Position numbers and translations under genes: made by a program
Notes under the pieces: generated by a model
Database searches by the model: none
Seen by the model: the letters and a program-made list of their open reading frames with translations, nothing else
Told to the model about the DNA's origin: nothing
Assembly (NCBI GenBank): GCA_934500835.1
Contig: CAKSTR010000014.1
Location: forward strand, 1-64,000
Reading direction: 5' to 3'
Source: an uncultured Paracoccaceae bacterium
GTDB lineage: Bacteria; Pseudomonadota; Alphaproteobacteria; Rhodobacterales; Rhodobacteraceae
Length of the DNA stretch: 64,000 nucleotides
Shown: positions 1-9,300 of the stretch, one piece after another
Numbering within the stretch: the first letter of the stretch is position 1
Layout: every line of letters begins with the position of its first letter

Positions 1-639
1 GGCGTCGGGGCGGACGTGCTGAATGGCGGCAGCGGGGTGGACTATGCGGTCTACTGGGCCGCGACCTCGGCGGTCAGCGTGGATCTGCAGACGGGCAGCG
101 GCTCGCTGGGCGAGGCGGCGGGGGATGTGCTCTCGGGTGTGGAGAACCTGGCCGGCGGTGCTTTCGGCGACACCCTGCAGGGCGACGGCGGGGCGAACCG
201 GCTGGACGGCCTGGCGGGCAACGACATGCTGGTCGGCCGCGGCGGCAATGACACGCTGGTCGGGGCGGATGGCAATGACATGCTGGTCGGCGGACAGGGC
301 AATGACCTGTTGATCGGCGGTAACGGAGCGGATGTCTTCGTCTTCAACACCGCCCTGGGTGCCGCCCATGTTGACCACATCGCCGATTTCAACGCGATCG
401 ACGATACGATCTCGCTGGAGAACGGCATCTTCACCGCCCTCGTGGCGACCGGAACGCTGGCTGCGCCGCTGTTCGCCCTTGGGGCAGCGGCAACCACTGC
501 GGGCCAGCGGATCATCTACAATCAGGCCACCGGGCAGCTATTCTACGATTTCGACGGCGTCGGCGGCGCGGCACAGGTGCTGTTCGCAACGCTGGTCCCC
601 GGGACCGCGGTCGGGGCGTCGGACTTCCTGGTGACCTGA
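1..639 (+). CDS. RTX-type calcium-binding protein, C-terminal part (5' end outside window)
   Basis: The reading frame is open from base 1, so this is the 3' end of a larger gene. It encodes glycine- and aspartate-rich nonapeptides of the type GGxGxDxLx (for example GNDTLVGADGNDMLVGG), which bind calcium in RTX proteins. A C-terminal region follows with the usual secretion-tail pattern (ADVFVFNTALG, then IADFN, ending in DFLVT). Such proteins leave the cell by type I secretion with no N-terminal signal peptide. The last 213 codons are nearly identical to the end of the opposite-strand RTX gene at 12001, with a few substitutions clustered toward the 5' side. The upstream domains cannot be seen, so the specific role is unknown. 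Confidence 0.9.
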   Translation, partial: GVGADVLNGGSGVDYAVYWAATSAVSVDLQTGSGSLGEAAGDVLSGVENLAGGAFGDTLQGDGGANRLDGLAGNDMLVGRGGNDTLVGADGNDMLVGGQGNDLLIGGNGADVFVFNTALGAAHVDHIADFNAIDDTISLENGIFTALVATGTLAAPLFALGAAATTAGQRIIYNQATGQLFYDFDGVGGAAQVLFATLVPGTAVGASDFLVT

Positions 640-659
640 CGGCAGGACCAGAAGACGCC

Positions 660-698
660 AGGCCAGCCCCATCCCGAAGCACCGGGCGGGGCTGGCCT
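660..698. terminator. Hairpin between convergent RTX and kpsT-like genes
   Basis: AGGCCAGCCCC pairs with GGGGCTGGCCT, an 11-bp stem with a 17-base loop. There is no T-run on either side. It lies between two convergent gene ends and could stop transcription from both. The same hairpin occurs in the right arm. Confidence 0.65.
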
Positions 699-715
699 GG
701 ACGGCTTCTTGCCGG

Positions 716-1375
716 CTATTTGCCCAACATGTTCCGGTTGTGGTGACGGATGCCTTCCTCGACATCGTCGAACCACAGCAGTTCCCCGCCCTCGAGGATG
801 ATCACCCGGGTACACAGGTCGCGGATCACCTGCATGGAATGGTTCACGACGATGGCCCCTGCATTGGACATGCGGTCGAGGAACACATCCTGCGACTTCT
901 GGCGGAAGGAGGCATCGCCCACCGCTGTGACCTCATCGACCAGATAGGTATCGAAGGCGATCCCCATCGACAGACCGAAGGCCAGGCGAGAGCGCATCCC
1001 CGAGGAATAGGTGCGCAACGGCAGGTGGAAATGGCCGCCGAGATCGGCAAATTCCTCGGTGAAGGCGACCAGCTCGTCGCTGTCCACGCCATAGATACGG
1101 GCAACGAAGCGCGTGTTCTGTGCCCCGGTAAGATCGACGTGGAAACTGCCCGCAAAGCCCACCGGCCAGGAGATCGACCCGTCAATCTGGATCTGGCCGG
1201 ATGTCGGGGTTTGGGTGCCAGCGATCATCTGGAGCAGCGTCGACTTGCCCGCACCGTTGCGGCCCAGAAGGCCAATCGAGGTATGGGCCGGAAGGGTCAG
1301 GCTGACGTTGTTCAGCAGCGTTTTGGAAACGCCGCTCAGATGGAAGGACTTGGTGAGATTGACAAGACGGATCAT
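716..1375 (-). CDS. kpsT: Polysaccharide ABC exporter, ATP-binding subunit (KpsT/Wzt type)
   Basis: This 219-residue protein is the ATPase of an ABC-2 polysaccharide exporter. Walker A is GRNGAGKST (38-46), the signature SSGMR (124-128), Walker B ends in VDE (146-148), and the switch histidine is H179. The length and the absence of a C-terminal carbohydrate-binding extension resemble KpsT (capsule) more than long Wzt proteins (O-antigen). It should work in the cytoplasm with the permease at 2896. The KpsE-like gene begins upstream on the same strand with an 18-base gap, so the two are probably co-transcribed. Its stop codon is two bases from the inverted-repeat boundary. Confidence 0.93.
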   Translation of the reverse strand: MIRLVNLTKSFHLSGVSKTLLNNVSLTLPAHTSIGLLGRNGAGKSTLLQMIAGTQTPTSGQIQIDGSISWPVGFAGSFHVDLTGAQNTRFVARIYGVDSDELVAFTEEFADLGGHFHLPLRTYSSGMRSRLAFGLSMGIAFDTYLVDEVTAVGDASFRQKSQDVFLDRMSNAGAIVVNHSMQVIRDLCTRVIILEGGELLWFDDVEEGIRHHNRNMLGK

Positions 1376-1393
1376 GAACGGCCCCGTCCGTCG

Positions 1394-2782
1394 TCAGCGT
1401 CGGTCGCGCAGCGAGTAGAAGATCAGCGTGGCGATGGACCACAACATGACCAGGAACACGCTGATGACGCCCAAGGTCATTGGCCGGTCGGGATAGCGTG
1501 CGGTTTCAGCAAGGGTGGGCAGGACGTAGGTCGCGAGATAGCGGGTCTGGCGGCTGGATTCTGCCTGTGCCGCCTCGAAGGCGGCGCGGGCGGACAGATA
1601 GGTGGCTTCGGCGAATTCACGATCCGTCATGAGCCGTTCGTATTCCGCCACCACATCCGCATAGGCCCGGCCGTCCGTCGCGTTGTCGACCCCGATGCCA
1701 AGCTTGGCCTTTTCGGCCCTGATCCGTTCCTCGATCGCGTGGATGCGCCGCTGCAGGGGCACAAGGCGCGGATCGTCCGAGACGCTTCCATCCTTCAGCA
1801 CGTCCAGGTCGATCAGTGCGATGGCAAGCTCTTGTTGCAGCGAGGCGACGATGCTCATCTGCGCAGTCACGTCAGCGGCCGGATCGACGATCTGGTTGTG
1901 GTTGCGGAAGGCGGTTACGGCCTGACGGGCGGAAACGACCGTATCATGGGTCTTTTCCAGTTCCTCCCGCGCATAGCGCAGGGTGTCCGCAACGGCGATG
2001 TCATTCAGCCGGTTGATCATCTCGGTTGATTTTTCGTAGATGATCTTGCCGATCAGCTGGGCATCGTGCGGATCGAAAGCGCGGACCTGGACTTCGATCA
2101 GTCGGGTGGAACTGTCGTAGTAAACCTTCACCATGCTGCGCCAGTAATCCACCAGATCCTCGATCGAGCCGGTGTCGTCCAGCCGATAGACGAAGTCATC
2201 CGCAGGCTTCGACCAGATCGCGCGCAGGTCAAGCTCTGCGTTGATTTCGGTTACGACCTGCTGGCTGTTGATGTAATTGTAGATGATGTCGGTGTCGGCC
2301 GAACTGGAGCCGGTCAGGCTGGACAGGCCGGTCAGCATCGACAGGGTGGGAGGCCCGCTATCGCGATGGACCGAGAAGCCAAGGGTTGATGCATATTGAT
2401 CTGCGGCTAGGAACCACAGATACCAGGCCGAGGTCACAATCGGCAGGATCACAACGGCCAGAAACGAGGCAAGCAACCGTTTGTGACGCGCTTTCAGGCC
2501 GCCGGCCGAGGCTGGCCGGCGGATCGCCGGACCCTGAGGGCCGACAACGGGCGGGGCCGCGGCAGGGGCGGGGTGCGCAACCGGCACACTCTTGCCGGTG
2601 GGCGGCGGGGCCTTGACGGCGGGCGGCGCAGCAGCGGTCTTGGGCGGCAACTGCACGACCGAAGGCGCAGAGGGGCCAGCCGCAGGCGCGGCCTTGTTCT
2701 GTGCGGGGGCCGGCGCGGCGGGTGCTGGCGGGGCTGCGACTTGCTTTGGCGTGTCGGTGACAGCCGGATCATTCTGGGTCAC
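1394..2782 (-). CDS. kpsE: Capsule export inner-membrane protein, KpsE-like
   Basis: A 462-residue polysaccharide co-polymerase-type protein. Residues 1-95 are rich in Pro and Ala and probably disordered in the cytoplasm. A membrane segment lies at about 103-125, a long periplasmic helical region with coiled-coil character at about 230-420, and a second membrane segment at about 433-456, preceded by the Pro-containing motif YPDRP. This topology fits the KpsE/CtrB family, which links the inner-membrane ABC transporter to the outer-membrane exporter. The start is GTG. It lies just upstream of the ATPase gene and divergent from the permease gene. No outer-membrane partner (KpsD/Wza type) is in the window. 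Confidence 0.87.
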   Translation of the reverse strand: MTQNDPAVTDTPKQVAAPPAPAAPAPAQNKAAPAAGPSAPSVVQLPPKTAAAPPAVKAPPPTGKSVPVAHPAPAAAPPVVGPQGPAIRRPASAGGLKARHKRLLASFLAVVILPIVTSAWYLWFLAADQYASTLGFSVHRDSGPPTLSMLTGLSSLTGSSSADTDIIYNYINSQQVVTEINAELDLRAIWSKPADDFVYRLDDTGSIEDLVDYWRSMVKVYYDSSTRLIEVQVRAFDPHDAQLIGKIIYEKSTEMINRLNDIAVADTLRYAREELEKTHDTVVSARQAVTAFRNHNQIVDPAADVTAQMSIVASLQQELAIALIDLDVLKDGSVSDDPRLVPLQRRIHAIEERIRAEKAKLGIGVDNATDGRAYADVVAEYERLMTDREFAEATYLSARAAFEAAQAESSRQTRYLATYVLPTLAETARYPDRPMTLGVISVFLVMLWSIATLIFYSLRDRR

Positions 2783-2895
2783 AGGAACCTGCGGCAGATT
2801 TCGCTTGACGCAATCAACTTATACACCTTCGCCGGGCAGCGCCATAGCGCAGTTGGGCGCGGGCGGATTTCCCGCAGTTGTGACAGGCGGGGAAG

Positions 2896-3741
2896 ATGTG
2901 CTACACGCGGCACGGACCCATGCCCATGCAAATTGCCGCTCCACAACGTCCCAAGGCCCCGGCCGTCCGCCACCGCCGGTTCGCCAGCCTGCGCTCGATC
3001 GGGGCGCTGATGTTGCGTGAGATGGCCACGACATACGGCAAGTCGCCGGGTGGCTACATCTGGGCAGTGCTGGAGCCGGTCGCCGGCATTGCCGTGCTGA
3101 CCTTCGCCTTCTCGTTCCTGTTCGCGACACCCCCGATTGGAACCAGTTTCGAGCTGTTCTACGCCACGGGAACGCTGCCCTTCTTCATGTTCACCACGAT
3201 CTGCAACCGGGTCGGCACCGCGATGGTGTTCTCCAAATCGCTGCTGTCCTATCCGGCGGTGACCTTCGTCGATGCGATCATCGCCCGGTTCCTGGTGAAT
3301 TTCCTGACCGAGCTTCTCGTGTTCTACCTGGTGGTTACCGCGATCCTGTCGCTCTTCGATACCCGCACCGTGCTGGACGTGCGGGACATCGCGCTGAGCC
3401 TGTCGCTGACCGCGCTGTTCGGGCTGGCGATGGGAACACTGAATTCCTATCTTTTCCTGCGGTTCCACGTCTGGCATGTGTTCTGGTCGGTGATCTCGCG
3501 CCCGCTGTTCATGATCTCGGGCGTGTTCTTCATCTACGACGCGCTGCCGCCGCTGCTGCAGGAGTATCTGTGGTACAATCCGCTGATCCATGCCGTCGGC
3601 CTGATGCGGGCGGGCTTCTATCCCAGCTACGCGGGCGATTATATCTCGGTCCTCTATATGGTCGGGGTGTCACTGGCCCTGCTGCTGCTGGGGCTGCGCT
3701 TGCTGTCGTGGCATATCAGGCGGCTGCTGCACGAGAGTTGA
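2896..3741 (+). CDS. kpsM: Polysaccharide ABC exporter, permease subunit (KpsM/Wzm type)
   Basis: A 281-residue ABC-2 permease with about six hydrophobic segments spread from residue 50 to 272, for example around WAVLEPVAGIAVL and LLLLGLRLLSW. It should form the membrane channel with the ATPase at 716. It is transcribed away from the ATPase/KpsE pair across a 113-base divergent gap, which is an unusual split for these subunits. The start is uncertain: ATG at 2896 has a purine-rich stretch only two bases upstream, and in-frame ATGs at 2920 and 2926 lack a clear ribosome site. Confidence 0.9.
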   Translation: MCYTRHGPMPMQIAAPQRPKAPAVRHRRFASLRSIGALMLREMATTYGKSPGGYIWAVLEPVAGIAVLTFAFSFLFATPPIGTSFELFYATGTLPFFMFTTICNRVGTAMVFSKSLLSYPAVTFVDAIIARFLVNFLTELLVFYLVVTAILSLFDTRTVLDVRDIALSLSLTALFGLAMGTLNSYLFLRFHVWHVFWSVISRPLFMISGVFFIYDALPPLLQEYLWYNPLIHAVGLMRAGFYPSYAGDYISVLYMVGVSLALLLLGLRLLSWHIRRLLHES

Positions 3742-3830
3742 GGTGATGCGCCGGCCATGCCGTGACGGCGACTATTCGGCTCCTGCGGATACTATCCTCG
3801 GCGGAGGTCGAATAGGATGCTTGTCCGTTG

Positions 3831-5720
3831 CTAATTCTTAATGCCGAGATGGTGAAGCCTGTCGCGGACGTATTGCTCGAAATTTACGTCGTCGGTGGGA
3901 ACCCGGCTCATAAATCGCTCGGCACTTTCGGTTACAAGGTAGTCGGGACGGACCTGCTCAACATAATCGAAATCTAGGTTGGTCGTCCAAAGAAAGTGGG
4001 TCTCACGGAAGGTTTCGGCCAGAAGCCCAGTCAGCAGGTGCGGGCGATATTCGGAAAAACTGTCACCAAACAGCACGATGCGCGCGTCAATCGCGTCGGG
4101 CGAAGTGTTGTGGTAAATCACTGAAGTGCCGACATGGAGTTCGATTTCGCTAAAACGGCGATTGCTCTCCTGAAACTCAACCAGCTGGTTCGCAAACACG
4201 CGTTCGGCATTCTGGACAGGCTGATAGAAGCGAGCAGTTTCTTTGCGGGGCGTGTGAAGCTTGGCGCCCAGGTCGAATTGCACCTCACCTTCATGGAAGG
4301 GACGCTGTGCGAGGCTAGGATTGGCCTGCAAACCAAAGCGCGACATCAAAAGCTGATAGGCTGCGAAACAGCCCCAATATGTCCAGTGAGTGTCGGTCTT
4401 CCAGTAAAGCTGGATATTAGGATTTACCTTGCCGTAGAAGGCCACGGGGTCGATCAACACATTGGACAGACCGCAGGCTTGCGCGCGCGCTTGCAATTGC
4501 GCCCCGGGACGGACGTCGACTTCCAAGTCTCCGATATAGAATTCGGGATAGACTGACAGCTTTTCGGGTGCAATCAGATGCAAATAACGCGCACCAAGAT
4601 TTGCCGCGCGCGTGGACCTTCTTCGCAGCAGTTCCTCCCAGTTCGAAAGTATCCCTGAGGTAAATGGAGTCTTTTCCGATGAGAAAAGGTCAAGGGACTG
4701 GTTGCTGCCTCCCGTCAGGAAAAGCCAGCCGTGTCTACCTTCGTGAACGTCGCTATTGACCTTGTTATGGACAGTTTCCGGTTCGTCGGTTGGGGCAGAC
4801 AGGCCCCCTTCGCGGGAAGGGGGTGGATCAAGCGGGCGAAATTCCAGATTGGCAAGCGCGCAGAACTGTTTGTAGCCGGGGTAAAGCAGATCTGCCAGGC
4901 GCGCGAAGTTCTCGGGCGACAGATCCTTGATGTCGCTGCCTGTCGAGTGGCGAAAGGCGCCGAAATTCTTGTCTTCATGATGGTCGAGGCCAAGCCAGTC
5001 GTACACCCGCCGCATCGTGGTCGACGGGTCATAGCGCAGTTGGTCATTGGTCAGCACCATCATGCCATCGGCGCCAAAGACGTTGTGATAAGCCCGCAGC
5101 CGGGGCAAATAGGCGCTGAAGCTGAGGGTCTGGAAAAGCGACATCAGCCGGGCATCGTCTTGTACCAGGGACTTGGAAAAGTCCTGTGAGAAGAACTCGT
5201 CCGCAGTCAGGTTGCGCAAGGCATCGACCTTCATCACCTTTTTCAGATGCTGGAAATGCGACACCGCGCGGGCGATAGGATCGCGTACGATCAGAAATAT
5301 CTTGGCGTTGGGCGCTGTGGCCTTGATCGCAGCCGGAATACCTCGGCTAAAGGCCAGATCGAAGTAGGTGGGGCTTGCGTCGATCGTCAGGCAGTCCTCG
5401 GGAACGTTGGCAAACTGCTCGGCATACCAGTCCATTCCCCGGTCGGGGAAAAGCGAAAAGTAGTGAATCTCTTTCGCCGCGCCGCCCACGATCTTCGGAT
5501 GGGTGCACATGTGATCATAAAGTGCGGTGGTCCCGCCTTTCATGGTGCCCACAATAAAGATCGAGGGAAAGCGGGATGCGACCTGCCCTTTGGCGCGGGA
5601 TACGGCTTCACCAGATTTTCCGGCCGCTTGAGCGGCCGGCACGACTCCGTCACGCGGTGACCGCATCTTTTTTCCGCCGAGGGCGATTTTAGAGGCGCGC
5701 GAGGTGCGAGCGTTTGCCAT
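3831..5720 (-). CDS. Sulfotransferase fused to AlgX/AlgJ-like SGNH acyltransferase domain
   Basis: A 629-residue protein with two enzyme domains. Residues about 50-295 form a PAPS-dependent sulfotransferase: the 5'-phosphosulfate loop is GTMKGGTT (58-65) and the 3'-phosphate motif includes RDP (146-148). Residues about 320-610 resemble AlgX/AlgJ alginate O-acetyltransferases: GWLFL (331-335), APEKLSVYPE (384-393), DTHW (443-446) and GDSF (552-555), so the Ser and Asp-His residues of an SGNH enzyme appear intact. No signal peptide is visible, although AlgX/AlgJ proteins act in the periplasm. It is last in a three-gene run with the methyltransferase and the 1809-residue protein. The likely role is sulfation and acylation of the exported polysaccharide. 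Base composition looks less GC-rich than its neighbours. Confidence 0.85.
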   Translation of the reverse strand: MANARTSRASKIALGGKKMRSPRDGVVPAAQAAGKSGEAVSRAKGQVASRFPSIFIVGTMKGGTTALYDHMCTHPKIVGGAAKEIHYFSLFPDRGMDWYAEQFANVPEDCLTIDASPTYFDLAFSRGIPAAIKATAPNAKIFLIVRDPIARAVSHFQHLKKVMKVDALRNLTADEFFSQDFSKSLVQDDARLMSLFQTLSFSAYLPRLRAYHNVFGADGMMVLTNDQLRYDPSTTMRRVYDWLGLDHHEDKNFGAFRHSTGSDIKDLSPENFARLADLLYPGYKQFCALANLEFRPLDPPPSREGGLSAPTDEPETVHNKVNSDVHEGRHGWLFLTGGSNQSLDLFSSEKTPFTSGILSNWEELLRRRSTRAANLGARYLHLIAPEKLSVYPEFYIGDLEVDVRPGAQLQARAQACGLSNVLIDPVAFYGKVNPNIQLYWKTDTHWTYWGCFAAYQLLMSRFGLQANPSLAQRPFHEGEVQFDLGAKLHTPRKETARFYQPVQNAERVFANQLVEFQESNRRFSEIELHVGTSVIYHNTSPDAIDARIVLFGDSFSEYRPHLLTGLLAETFRETHFLWTTNLDFDYVEQVRPDYLVTESAERFMSRVPTDDVNFEQYVRDRLHHLGIKN

Positions 5721-5738
5721 TTGAGAAACTTTGACTGA

Positions 5739-6362
5739 TTATTTGACGAGAACCGTCATCCCGTCCAGATCGTCGACCCCGCCCCAGCCGAGCGCAACCG
5801 AGGACTCGACCTGCAGGCCGGCCGTCCGGGCGTAGGAGGCGAACAGGTCCAGGTTCATGCGGTTGCGGGCGTGGGGGTTCTGACCGTAATGCACGCCCTG
5901 CGGGCCATCGTAATTGGAATGGTGCAGCAGCGCCCGGCCGCCCGGTTTCAGCACCCGCCCGATCTCCTGCAGGTAAGAGGCCACGATCTCGGGCGCGAAG
6001 TGCACCATTGCGTCATAGCAGAACACCGCGGTCTGCGACGCGGAGGCGACGGCCTCGAAGGTATAGCCGTTGCAGACCACGTAGGCGACGTTGTTCTTGC
6101 CCTGCAACCGGGTGATGCAGTCGATCAGGTGTTCGGGGAACACGTCGACCAGGGTCAGGATGCCGGCCATCGGCGCAACCATTTCGGAATGCCGGCCCTT
6201 GCCGCAGGCCAGTTCGAGCGTGGCGGAAAGGTCGAGGGTCTGGAAAGCGTTGTAGAACCGGCTGTTCTCGGACCAGAACACATGCATCAGACGCTCGGCA
6301 TCGGCGAAGTAGGCGCTTTCTTTCCAGGGGCTGATCGTGTCGGTGATGATTTTGGGGTCCAT
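5739..6362 (-). CDS. SAM-dependent class I methyltransferase
   Basis: A 207-residue protein with a Rossmann methyltransferase core. The glycine-rich SAM motif is LELACGKGRHS (50-60), an acidic residue follows strand 2 (VDVFPE), and the post-motif region reads RVLKPGGRALLHHS. It sits 18 bases upstream of the sulfotransferase fusion and 22 bases downstream of the 1809-residue gene, so the three probably form one operon. The acceptor is unknown; a sugar or polysaccharide terminus is the likeliest from context. Confidence 0.82.
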   Translation of the reverse strand: MDPKIITDTISPWKESAYFADAERLMHVFWSENSRFYNAFQTLDLSATLELACGKGRHSEMVAPMAGILTLVDVFPEHLIDCITRLQGKNNVAYVVCNGYTFEAVASASQTAVFCYDAMVHFAPEIVASYLQEIGRVLKPGGRALLHHSNYDGPQGVHYGQNPHARNRMNLDLFASYARTAGLQVESSVALGWGGVDDLDGMTVLVK

Positions 6363-6384
6363 GCTCTCTCTCGCTTTCCGGGGG

Positions 6385-9300
6385 TTATCGGGTCACGTTG
6401 AATTGTCTGATCAGGGTCTCGATATAGGCCGCAGCGGTTTCCCGGTGGGGGCCGATGTCGACGAGATGCTCCACGCAGCCTTGCATTCTTTCAATCTCAG
6501 CAAGCTCGTCCGCTCCGAAGCGGCTGATGGTCACGCTTTCGTCGTGGCGGCGGTGTCTGTTGAGCGGCCTTGCCGAGAAGGCACAGCTGCCCTGCGACAA
6601 CAGCCGGACATAGACGCACCAGTCGCCGGCAACGCGATAGGACAGGATCTCGTCCAGATGTGCGTGCATGGTGTCCAGCAGCGGCTGGCGGCGGAAGACG
6701 ACCGCGCTGACATTTGGGATGGTGTTCTTGACGCTGAGACCTTGCGCGATCTCATCCCCACCGCCGCGCAGGTAATCGCTGGTCCACTGCGTGGGCGAAA
6801 CATCGCGGACATAGTCCAGATAGTGGTTGCACAGGATGGCGCCGTCCTGCGCCATCTGCCGGGACTGGGTATAGCTCAGCACGACATGGCCTTGCTCCAT
6901 CCCGCGCATGGCCGTGGCAAGGAAGTCCGGTTCGGCGAGGTCATCGGCCTCTGCGATCCAGAGACATTCCGCGGATGCCGCTTCGGCCCCCTTCAGCCAT
7001 TGCCGGAAGACCGAACCCGAGTTGCGGTCGTTCAGGATCACCCTGACCGGAATGTCGAGTCCGGCGACGATCCGGTCGATCACCGCGGCGCTGCCGTCGG
7101 TCGAGGCGTCGTCGAGGATGATCAGTTCCGAGACCGGATAGCTCTGATTCAGGATGCTGTCGATCCGTTCGGGCAGGAAGCGCGCATAGTTGTAATTGGG
7201 CACGACGGCCGAAACGCGGCGAGGACCGCGGCCGAAAATATCAAGAAGATCATTCACATAGGACTGGAACGAAACATCGGGCCGCTGCCAGAGCGCCCGC
7301 GCCCGCGTCTGCCGGGCCTCGGGCGTTTCGTCCGCCAGAAGGTTTTCCAGCCCTGCGATCATTGCGTCGGCCGCGATCGGAGCCACGAGACGGCCGCCGG
7401 TCTCCGCAATCAGGGCGATGCTGCCGGTGGCGCCGTCATAGCCTGCGACCGGCAAGCCGACATCCAGCGCCTCAAGCACGGTCGAAGGATAGGGATCCTC
7501 GCGCGACGTCAGCGCGTAGACGTCGGCGCCGGCATAGTAATCGTCGGTGTCGGCCTGAAGCCCGGGCAGGATCAGCTTGCCGTCCGCGACCAGCCGTCCG
7601 ATGCGCGTGTGCAGGCTGGCCTTGAGGCCGATCTCGTGATGCCCGACCCAGACAAAGACGGTGTGGTCCCGCATGCCCATCCGTTCGGCGGCTTCAACGA
7701 ACAGGTCGAAGCCCTTCCGATGGTCGGCATACCCGACGCCAAGCACGATACGGGCAGAGGGGGCAAGGCCAAGGTCACGCCGCAGCCGGGCGTGGGCCTC
7801 GGAGCCTGCTCCGAATGCCGCCCGATGGCGATTGCGCTTGTAGGCCCCCTGAGGGCGCAGCACCAGCTTGCCCGGGTCGGCTGCAGTCAGGGCGGCAAAA
7901 CTGTCGCGCACCAGCGGAGCCGCAAACAAGATCTGTTCGGCGCTTTCGGCGATGGCGCCGGCATGGGGACCAACCCCGTTGTCGGCGATCAGCCGGGGCA
8001 GTTCGTGCACCAGCGCCACCACGCGGATGCCCGCCTGCGCCAGCGTGCGGGCGAAGAGGCCGGATACGGTTGTGTTGCAAAGCGCGACGTCCACCCCCTC
8101 GGCCCGCAGGCGACGGGCAAGGGATTGCGCCTCCTCTCCCTGCGGATCGCGGCCCGCGAGGCTGTGGACATTGGCGTTGGCGGCGAATTCTGCGGTCAGG
8201 TCCCCCGCACCAAGCAGCACGCAATCGACCCGTTTGCCGAAGCGGCCCGCCAGCATGCGGCACAGGTTCAGCGCCAGATATTGTGCGCCGTGCGGATGGG
8301 CATCGTGCGAGACGACGATGATGCGGCCGGGGTCTGCGGCAGGGGCGGCGCCCGGCAGCGCAGCCAAGATCTGGGCCGTCTTTTCGAGATAGCCGTAGCC
8401 AAAGTGCCGGTCGGGTTCCAGATGGGCGCCCTCGGCCCATTCGTTCCATGCGTTGATGAAGACGAACGGCGCCTGATCGGGGTTGCGCTGCGCGCCCGCC
8501 AGGGTCTGCTCGCAGGCCCGTGCCAGCCAGGCGGCATAGGTCTCGGGGCTGGCACCGTGGAAGATGTGGCCCTTGCCGGGCTTGCGCGCCTCGTTGTCCC
8601 AACCGGGCGAAACGGTCTTGAGGATCGGGTAGTCGCTGGTGATGTCGTGATACGACTGCGCCATCGCCTCGAAGTCGTAGACCACGCCTTCGAAACCCGG
8701 ATTGACCATCGTGACCTGGTCGGTGATCTCGACACTGCCCGCATTGTGCGGCGGGAACTCGACCGAGGCGTCAAAGCCGTAGGGCCGGGGATCGGTGATA
8801 CCGAAACTGCGGGCGGCGACCAGGTAAAGCTCGCCGATACCTTCGCGGCGGCAATAGTCGCGCCAACGCTGCACCGTTGCGCGCGCGTCGGGCAACTGGG
8901 TGACGCGGTAGACGATCAGCACCGGCCTGCCGTTGAAACGGATATAGCGCGGATCGCGCAGGGCGGGCGCGATGTCGGCGATGAAGGCCAGATCGTCCTC
9001 GGGCGAATAATCCTGGGCGATCAGGATGTCCTGCTCCATCCCATCCCAGCGACGCGACCAGTTCTCGTTAGCCCAGCAAAGGCAGAACGGCAGGTCGATG
9101 TCGGGGTTCGCCATGATCTGCTGGAACGGCCGCTCCAACAGCCTTTTGCCGCCGAACCAGTAGTGATGATAGCAAAAGCCGAAGATGCCGTAATGCTTGG
9201 CAAGCTCGGCCTGCTGGCGTTGCACGTCGACGATGCGAAGGTCGTAGAAGCCCAATGCGTCAGGCAGATGGGGCTGGTAGTGGCCGATGAACTGTGGCAC

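Larger units (their letters stand above)
1..714. repeat. Left arm of a large inverted repeat
   Basis: Bases 1-714 match the reverse complement of 11926-12639 without gaps (paired positions sum to 12640). From about 240 to 714 I saw a single mismatch. From about 60 to 240 there are roughly a dozen differences, mostly at third codon positions. The match includes the end of the RTX gene, its stop codon and the hairpin after it, and stops sharply two bases before the kpsT-like stop codon. It may extend left of the window. Confidence 0.93.
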
